Shown: positions 56,732 to 64,000 of the stretch, piece after piece
How positions within the stretch are numbered: position 1 is the first letter of the stretch
How the letters are laid out: the number at the start of each line of letters is the position of its first letter
From: Apiotrichum sp. Y4204
Lineage: Eukaryota > Basidiomycota > Tremellomycetes > Trichosporonales > Trichosporonaceae
Direction of reading: 5' to 3'
Assembly (NCBI GenBank): GCA_025531455.1
Contig: JAMYHL010000006.1
Span: 620,001-684,000 of the forward strand
DNA: 64,000 nt
Translations under genes and position numbers: made by a program
The notes under the pieces: generated by a model
The model's input: only the letters and a program-made list of their open reading frames with translations
Told to the model about the DNA's origin: nothing
Database searches by the model: none

Positions 56732-58750
56732 TTGATGGTATCGTTGCGGACCTCATCGACGGCGTCGGACCAGCCAAGTTCAAGTCGAGGGGCGGGGTGG
56801 GGATGGGGGTGTTGATGGGGATGGGATGGAGATGGGAATGGAGATGGGCGCTGTCGATGTCGCGGTCGGGGGAGACGGAGCGGGTAACGACACGAGTGCA
56901 GCGGAGTGCAGCGATGGGAAGGGACGGAATGCGATACGATGAGACTGGATGGGACTGGAGGAGCACTCGACTCCCTGGCGTCGAAGACGGGAAGCGCGAA
57001 CCCTTTGAAGAGAGAGTAGCAATGTCGCGGCCGTCAAATATCTTGGCCGCGCCGGGCGTCTTGCCTGGGTCTGTGAGACAGGATCCAAGACAAAAAAGAG
57101 TGCGCTGCTAACTGCTCACTCTTTAGCACAAAGGTGCAAAAGGGCAACACAGATGCTTCGCGGGGCGGCGGCGTTGCGCGTTTTTGCTCTAGGCAGACCT
57201 TTACGATGAGCCAGACGGCCGCCTGTTGCGATGCTGAGGAGGCGGGGGCGGTGGTGCGCGCAAAGAGATGCTTTGTCGGATATGTGTGTGATGGGAGTGT
57301 GTGTATGCAACAAGATGGTTGACAAGGTGAGGCAGAGATACCACCAGCCAGAGCCAGACGGGAAGGGAGTGAGGTGAGTGAGAGAGTGCAAGGAGTCGAG
57401 AGTGGGAGCGACGGAGAGCAGAGTACTCTGAGGACAGAGTACCTTGGACTGAGAGCGAAGCGGGAGGACCTGACTGAGACTCAATCAGGCTTTCAGGCTG
57501 CGGCCAAGGCGGAGCCCGCAAGCGGAGAGTGGAGAGCGGAGAGAGGAGCGCGGGGGGTCGGCCAGGGCAGGTCGGCAGTCGCTGGAGTCCAGCTTGAGCT
57601 TGTTTCGTGCGTCGTGTGCCGTAGGTTTGAGCGCCGGGGCGTGTAAACGTAAAAGCACGGTGGAGCCGGGGCAGATGAGCACGGCCTGATGAGATGGTGG
57701 GTGTGCTGATGATGGTGGTGGTGGTGATGGGAACAGGTGTAGAGCCGGAAGGGAGGCGCGAGCGAGCCCGTGTATGACCAGCAAGAACAGGGATATGGCG
57801 ACAGACGAAACAAACCGAACTCAACAAGGCGCGGTAGTGGGTACAACAACGGCGGCAGTGGCAGGAGTGAGCGGCACCGTCGTCGAGACGAGAAAACACA
57901 GCAGTACGAAGGGGAGGGAGAGAGTGCGAGGGGGACGAGGACGAGGACGAGAAACAGAGAGAGAGCTACAGAGCACGGGGTGCGGGCCGGGAACCGGAAG
58001 GAGGGTAGGAAGAACTCTTGGAGGGGAGACAGACCAGAGGAGCGCGTGGGCCAGAGCCGCTCTCTTTCTCTCTCTCAAGCTCGTACTGCATTGATGGATA
58101 GGCACCCTGCATCTACCTGGCCGAGCTGACAACACTCCTCCTCTGCTCTGCACTGCATGTACCGTTCCTATCAGCAGTTGTCTGTCGTGTTGTACAGCTG
58201 CTGCTGCTATGCAGTACTGTTGCAGCATTCTCCCCGTCCTCTCGTTCTCCGTTTTCTCGTCCTCCTGGCCCCCCTCCCGTGAGCTACCAGAAAGAAAAGG
58301 CACGCTGCCTGGCAGAGAGCGTAGTGCTGTCCGCTGTCCACCCCAAGCACTACTCGCCCTGGATTATTACCGTAAAGGTCCCAAGCCAGCCTCTTTCGTG
58401 CTCTCACTTTCTCTGTGTTTGAGCCTTGGTTGCCCACACACCTGCAGGACACGGGGCTACGCTCTCGTACTTCTCGTAGCTCTCGTAACTCTCGTAATGT
58501 GCCAGGCTGCCAACCCCCGAATTTCAGGCCGTCCGCCCACTGGCCACTGGCTGGCGACTCTACGGCTACGGCACAGGTACGGAAAGAACGAGGCCAGTTG
58601 CCTGCTGCCCAACTGCCTCTGCATGATCTTCCGAGTTCCCTTGTTCCATCTCGTTCCAGGACCCGCGGAGTTATGGGTGGCATCTTGTAGCAATTTCAAC
58701 ATCCACCACCACTACTACCACCACCACCAAAGGTACGCGAAGAGAGACGG

Positions 58751-59761
58751 CTAGGCAATAAGGTGCCTGTCCCACCGGCCGCTGAGTACATGGCGTGCAT
58801 GGATGCCGGATGACATCAACCGACCACGCCATGCAACGAACGAAAAGCATGCAGATTTATAAAGCATCAGAGGTCTATTTATGAGTGATACAAATTGACA
58901 TGAGACAGTCCGAACACGTCGAGCGCGCCCCGACGCGGTGTGACATTGGAGTGTGACAGACGCGTAGTCGCGGTATGGGCGCTGGGTGGAGCCGCCGCTG
59001 TACGAGATAGTGACTTGTCGATTGCGACATAAGTAGGTGCAGCATGCGAGCCGCATGCCTCGGTGTTGCCTCGGCGCAGCGGGCGTGTGCACATGCACAA
59101 ACAAGAGATCCGAGCACGAATGGCACAGACAGAAAGACACACTCATGTACTCGTGCCCACACTTACTATACGTCAAAGCGGGCTTCGCGGCTGAGTTTGG
59201 GTCGCGGATGGGACTGGCTCTGGCGAAGTTTTCGTGCAAAACCTGTCCAGTGCACTGCTCCAAATGGCCGAGATCTCGTGGATCTGGAGGAAAAACTGTT
59301 GGTCTCTGCAGAGGGCAATCTGGCAGCTGGAAGGTCGTGGTCGGCTGAGGTGAGGAGGAGCCAGCATACATATCGATTTTTGCTTCTTTCGTATTCAAAA
59401 AGGTTAACGACATCCGCAAAGATATTGCGAGATGAGGTTGCGAGGGATGGAGATCATGGAGAATGGACGGACATGCCAAAACGAGACATTGCCCTGTATT
59501 CGACAATGTACCGGCAGCCCGCGGTCCAGGGCGCGCTGAGCGTACAGAGAAGGGGCATGGGAACGGAGAGCTGAGGGCAGAGGACCACTTGCTTGCCCCA
59601 GGGCAATGGGCAGGATAGGACAGGAGGGGGGACAGGACAGGGACACAGGATATCTTGCAGGAATTGCAGGGTGGCGTATTCGGAGGATGGCCAGGATATG
59701 GTGCGTATGTTCGCGCCCGCCCGCCCACCGCCTGCCACTGCTCGACAGCTCTCGACATCAT
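58751..59761 (-). CDS. Uninterrupted 336-codon frame, unknown (plus-strand frame overlaps)
   Basis: This is the longest open frame in the gene-poor right end that is not a simple repeat. Its translation is Cys- and Arg-rich with segments such as HLEQCTGQVLHENFARASPI and no family resemblance. A plus-strand frame (59044-59574, 176 codons) overlaps it and includes DLEEKLLVSAEGNLAAGRSW and TSAKILRDEVARDGDHGEW, which look equally protein-like. At most one is likely real. Nothing besides length supports this entry. Confidence 0.25.
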   Translation of the reverse strand: MMSRAVEQWQAVGGRARTYAPYPGHPPNTPPCNSCKISCVPVLSPLLSYPAHCPGASKWSSALSSPFPCPFSVRSARPGPRAAGTLSNTGQCLVLACPSILHDLHPSQPHLAISLRMSLTFLNTKEAKIDMYAGSSSPQPTTTFQLPDCPLQRPTVFPPDPRDLGHLEQCTGQVLHENFARASPIRDPNSAAKPALTYSKCGHEYMSVSFCLCHSCSDLLFVHVHTPAAPRQHRGMRLACCTYLCRNRQVTISYSGGSTQRPYRDYASVTLQCHTASGRARRVRTVSCQFVSLINRPLMLYKSACFSFVAWRGRLMSSGIHARHVLSGRWDRHLIA

Positions 59762-59918
59762 TTCTCCCCACCCCCCTGCAGGACGGCAGAAACGCGCACT
59801 GGGAACACGCCCCCGGGCGGGGCCTGGCCCGCCCCTTTGTGGATTACGAGAGCAGGATCCAACCAGACGATCGACCGCATCCTGAGCGCCTGCTGATCCC
59901 TTTTTACATCACACACAC

Positions 59919-59934
59919 CTGTCTGTCTGTCTGT
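59919..59934. repeat. (CTGT)n microsatellite
   Basis: Four CTGT units are followed by a C-rich stretch. Confidence 0.8.
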
Positions 59935-60666
59935 CCCCTCCCCCTCCCTCCCCCCTGCATTTCCACTGCCCGCTAAAACCCTGGTTGCAGAGTCTGTTCG
60001 AGCAGCAAGCAAAGCAGAACCAGCCAGCCGCAAGACATATCGCTGTGAATACAAATAGTCGAAAAGTGGCAATGACATGACACGGTTGGTAACCGGCCAG
60101 AAGTGTCGCGACAACACCACGGCCCAGCTACTGCACGGTTATTCCGCCCACAGCTGACAGTCCCAGCTGCTCTCATCTCCGTCCAGGCACTCCCTCCTCC
60201 TCATCCCCATATGTATCCCGCACATAACACCAAAGAGCAGTGTGTATATGAAAGGGAAACTTATTAGCGGAATTATCATCTGCCTCTCACCAAAGGGTAA
60301 AGCTATTAGGCCCTGCTTTTTATACAGCATCTACAGGGAGAGTGAAAGATGAGAGTGAAAGATAGCGCAAGCTGTAGCTCTGTTTCCATCGGCCACGTCC
60401 GCCTTGGGCGCCATGAACAGCGGCATCAGTGGCGAGCCAGGGAAGAATTTATTAGGTTGTGTGAAACGACGCCACCACTCGATCCCGAGGATTTTGGGAG
60501 AGGGGGAACCAGAGTATAGCAAAGCACAAGTACAGCAGCTGGCGGCCGGAGGGCAGAGCCTGGTGCTCGAACCTACCTATTGTACAGAATTACAGAAACG
60601 GCGGAAGCATCACATTTCCCGAGACCGTGATCAGGTGGTCAGCTGGTGTCGATCACCCTGTGCCCA

Positions 60667-60694
60667 ATGAGCCATGAGCCATGAGCCAGGAGCC
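60667..60694. repeat. Heptamer repeat (ATGAGCC), about four copies
   Basis: Three exact units and one altered copy, head to tail, in gene-poor sequence. Confidence 0.8.
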
Positions 60695-61321
60695 ATTCAA
60701 TGTCGCTCGCCGTTCCAATCGTGCCTACCCTGTATCCCGTCAGTGGTCGAAGTGCCCCGCCCGAAGAGGCATCTTTTCTCGGCGGGTTGTACTGAGCGGG
60801 CTGCGTTCCGCGAGCAGCCTGACACAGCTGCGGACGGGGCTACGTACGTGGCTGGGGTAGTACCGATCTGAATCGCGGATCGGAGGCTTAGACCATCCCA
60901 GCTGGAACATGTGCGATGATTGCTGAACAACCGGGAAGGCTCCATCGACGGATGGCACAGAGGTCTAACGTTAAGGGAGCGCGGAACGGTCCATGCTGGT
61001 ATGAAGGGCCGGTTTCCCATCTCTCTCTGTACTCGATCATAGCATGTAGCATGATGATGTTTGTGCCCCGTACCAAACACGACCCAAAACCGACCCCTGT
61101 CCTACGGGAACAGGACGCCACATACCACCGTGCTTGCTCACAATCTCCCCGGATGCCAGGAGCTGATGGCGGCGCAAGTGCCAGGTGCCGGCGGGATTGC
61201 GAGACGTGTATGTGTGGATGTTTGAGTATTACGAGAGCGGCGGTCTTCCCGAAGCTTCAGCTTCGTTCCCTTGTCAGCAAGGGAGGGGGAATCCTGAGTC
61301 GGAAGAGTGTAGGTGTTTACA

Positions 61322-61900
61322 TTATCGGTAGGGTAGAATGGTCTTCTGATATTCCGGTCCGCGTCGCTGTGGTTGGGGGTGGGAGGTTAGCTGTCTTCGC
61401 CTGACCTTGTGATTCAAGATACCGCCATACGGCATTTGTGCAATGCATGCACTGCTTGCCATCGTCGCACAGTCTACAATAGACAGGTCCTCCTTGTCGA
61501 CGGGCTTTCCCCATTCGGCGCCAAGAAATGACACTCTACTCGTCATTTTCAGTTGATTCCAGCCAGTCTCGCCTTCGAGCTGGATACTGCCCTCATCATC
61601 GTTCCCAGGATACCCGGCCTATTCTTTCCACTCGCGGCCGTTTGTCAGACCACAGGGGACACAAGGGGCATGTTGCAGAATGGCACTCGGCGCAACGATA
61701 GCGTTGCCGAGTGGCGGAGACGGAACGAGGCACACTGCCATAAAGAGTAGGAGCGCAGTTGGAGTTTGGTGTCGAGTGGTATCGAATCCTCAACTCTTGC
61801 AGCCAGAATCCTTTCTCTACGCTCGACACCACCTCGACTCTCCCCGGGGTGTTGTGTTTTGTGTTTCCGCGCCAGCCATTGCCCGAATGGGAATCGGAAA
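61322..61900 (-). CDS. Candidate small spliced gene, unknown
   Basis: A minus-strand frame around 61400-61617 reads plausibly as protein: AGYPGNDDEGSIQLEGETGW, then SFLGAEWGKPVDKEDL and IVDCATMASSACIAQMPYGG. It runs to a stop at 61322. Upstream, across a possible 32-base intron ending in AATAG, another frame reads VERRERILAARVEDSIPLDT. No start codon, second domain or family can be named. GC-rich DNA often yields such frames by chance, so this is a weak call. An antisense frame of 162 codons (60916-61404) overlaps its 3' part. Confidence 0.25.
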
Positions 61901-63534
61901 AGAGGGCAGTACGTAAGTGCATTCCCCGGCACGAAAACCCAATGCCGGGTCGTGAACCCAGACTATACGACAAGCTGCTGCTCGGCTGCGTCAGATTGAA
62001 ACATGTCGGATCCCACTCGGTTCCGTGTCTTGTGGCGGCTGGCCGCGGGTCGACGAACTGGACGACCGTGCAACAAACAGCGGCTCAGATTACTGACTTG
62101 TGTGCCTGTATGCTTTGTTTTTCTCTGCCCGGCTGTTGGCCTGGGCAGCGGTGGGCCTGTGCCGGCTGTGCCTCAACCACGCTATCGCCCACGCTATCCT
62201 TACGCAATGCTCGGAGAGGAAACCAAAAACAACATGGAAGAGGAGGAGAAACCAGAGAAAAAGAAAAGAAACGTACACCAAACGTATGACAAACGTAACG
62301 AAGCGCCCGTTCCTCGTTTCCTCGTTCCAGCCTTCTAGAAACCAGAAACGGACCGAAACCGGACGCGGACAAAAGATTTGACGACAAACGACAGCAAAAA
62401 GAGCAACAAGAAACGCAACGGTCGTCACGCGAGATCCAGGTCCTTGGCCTTCTCATGCTTCTCCTCTCATGTAAATCTGTAATCTCTGTTTGTCGCCCCA
62501 AACAAAACCACAAAAACAAGCCTATCGGGCGATCCATGACGAGAGAATGAGCGGAGCGAGCAGATCACCTGCCCTGTGCTGCCTAGCGGACGAGGCTCAC
62601 TGCCGTCAAGCTTTGGGTTTCAAGTCGACGGCTCGCATAAGCTCACGTCCTCATGAACAGGTCCGCAGGACGCCGCCCGATAGAGTTTGCTGCCAGCTCG
62701 TTGCGGAAGTTTGCCCGGGAGACTAGTCGCCTGGAGTGCCTTGATCCACAGTGGAGCCGCTGTGCCCGCCGTGCACGCCTGCCCCCGGCCACTGTCTACT
62801 TGATCCACACTTCGTACTCCCATGTATGTGTACCTGCTCTCGGAAAGACTTTGTGTTCATGTTTGTGGCATCCTGACCTGGTTGCTGGGTTGCCATCGCG
62901 CTCGTTTCATGTTTGATGCGCCCGGCCGGTCATTTACACAAACGCTGACCGAGCTCACGGCACATCCCATCCCACAGGCCCGTCCCCTGTCGTAAGGCGT
63001 TGACCCATTCCCACACCCCAGAGGATCAGAGGACATTACGGCCTGTGTACTGTACACACACACGGAGAATTTCGGAGCGGCTGGAGCTACGACGTCGGCG
63101 TTCCCGGTACGGCTATGGGATGCTGGTATGCTCTTGAAAGTGGCACTCGGAGGTTTGCGACAAACATTGACGACGATCTGCTGGCATAAGCCACATCTTC
63201 AAGGACTGCCGGTTTGTCGATCTTTTCCGTCCGTGCACCGTGATCTTCATGATGTATGGATTACGTGGTATTGTGTCGCAGGTCTTTACAGAGCGACGAC
63301 TGGCAGCCCATGAGGGGACCATGCGTCGTTCCATGCAGTACGTGTAGCGCTCCTATGGCCGCAGCTTTGCTCACAGATAGCTGAAGTGTCGACATTCATC
63401 ACCAAGGGGGTAGTTGTAGACAAACATGCATCAGCATCATCCTTTCGCCATATCGCCATCTCCATGTAACGGTCCATGCGATTATCGCGTGCGTTACATC
63501 TCCATTATCTCCGTTCCGTTGGAAACCGCTCCGG

Positions 63535-63750
63535 CTAGAGGGCCACAGGAATCTTGTACTGTCCGGACCCGCGCAGTGCCTGCATCCCCGAGCCTGGGTC
63601 CAGGCCGACGGCCAACGTCTTGACCACTGTTGATATGTTGGTACCCAGCTCCAGTCCATCAAACCTCAGCGACCCTCGGGGAAGTAGACCGCGCACGCGT
63701 CGCGATGCAGCGCCGACGAGGAGTCATGGTACTCTGCTTGTAGCGCCGGC
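63535..63750 (-). pseudogene. Possible 3' end of a gene running off the window, with a frame shift
   Basis: On the minus strand, two adjacent frames read naturally as one protein end: SSALHRDACAVYFPEG and then SLRFDGLELGTNISTVVKTL, ending GSGQYKIPVAL at a stop (63535-63537). They differ in phase by one base near 63665-63675, with no room for an intron. It could be a broken gene, a missed splice or chance. The upstream part would lie beyond 64000 or in unrecognised exons. Confidence 0.2.
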
Positions 63751-64000
63751 TCGGGCACGGGCACACGTATCGGTCGGGCGTGATGATAAGATGGGATGGA
63801 TGGTGGATTTGGGCGGATTTGGGAGGTTTGGGCAGCAATGACGATTGTCGGCAAGTTTATGCCGTCCCCGAATTTACGCTCCTGATAAAACGCCGATACG
63901 TACTGTAGGTACATATCCCCTGATTGCCTGATTGATCGCGTCGCCACTCATCTCTTCCCATCACGCAGCACCATGACGAGAGAGACAAAGAACATTGTCG

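Larger units (their letters stand above)
56732..64000. other. Gene-poor 7.3 kb right end
   Basis: No recognisable gene was found. There are simple repeats (GATGGG-rich at 56800-56850, GGT-rich near 57710, CTGT at 59919, ATGAGCC at 60667). There are three weak coding candidates, listed separately (58751, 61322, 63535). It may hold the promoter and long leader of the kinase gene on its left, and non-coding RNAs cannot be excluded. Confidence 0.5.

Noticed and set aside
60916..61404. 162-codon plus frame with membrane-like and Cys-rich parts
   Set aside because: No family or domain is recognisable, it overlaps another candidate on the opposite strand, and there is no splice or promoter support.
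61767..61830. tRNA-like inverted repeat with a TTCGA loop
   Set aside because: The arms pair over about nine bases, but the enclosed length is near 57 bases, too short for a tRNA. No D or anticodon arm forms.

Overview
The window looks like nuclear DNA of a basidiomycete yeast. It is GC-rich, its genes sit close together on both strands, and most are broken by several very short introns (about 30-95 bases, GTGAGT-type donors, CTAAC-like branch sites such as those at 51850-51860 and 46560-46570). The protein set (Mgm1, Pex3, TAF1, Csm1/Pcs1, a Cdc7/Cdc15-type kinase, RAD51D, ERCC1) fits a Tremellomycete, plausibly of the Trichosporon group. The genus is inference. There are no bacterial operons, ribosome binding sites or CRISPR arrays.

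Layout. 1-1962: no gene I can support. 1963-7014: ERCC1/Rad10 (minus), diverging from Csm1/Pcs1 monopolin (plus), then a Ulp1-like cysteine-protease-fold protein (minus) that appears to have lost catalytic residues. 7824-12631: a cluster of six small paralogous genes sharing one basic SANT/Myb-like domain cut by an intron at the same place. This is the most unusual part of the window. 13105-16403: TAF1 (minus). 16404-19781: gene-poor leader. 19782-27080: a giant DUF1765 protein (plus). 27620-29623: Med22 (minus) and RAD51D (plus), divergent over 168 bases. 29784-34020: mitochondrial dynamin Mgm1 (minus), diverging from a CINP-like protein (plus). 34183-35949: NADH:flavin oxidoreductase (minus). 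35950-38719: gene-poor leader with pyrimidine tracts. 38720-43346: a single-pass membrane protein carrying an Atg8-interaction-like motif, then Pex3 (both plus). 43706-46985: a small multi-pass membrane protein and a sugar porter (both minus). 48266-50303: a flavin monooxygenase with an N-terminal NTF2-like domain (plus). 51153-56731: a large Cdc15/Cdc7-type kinase with an added calponin-homology domain and a C1-like zinc domain (minus). 56732-64000: 7 kb with no gene I can name and three weak coding candidates.

Most named genes are single-copy housekeeping genes: DNA repair (ERCC1, RAD51D), chromosome segregation and cell division (Csm1, Cdc15-type kinase), transcription (TAF1, Med22) and organelle biogenesis (Mgm1, Pex3). 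They do not form one pathway. The sugar porter, flavin oxidoreductase and flavin monooxygenase are accessory metabolic genes. Exon boundaries were read by eye from splice signals and family conservation, and no search was run.
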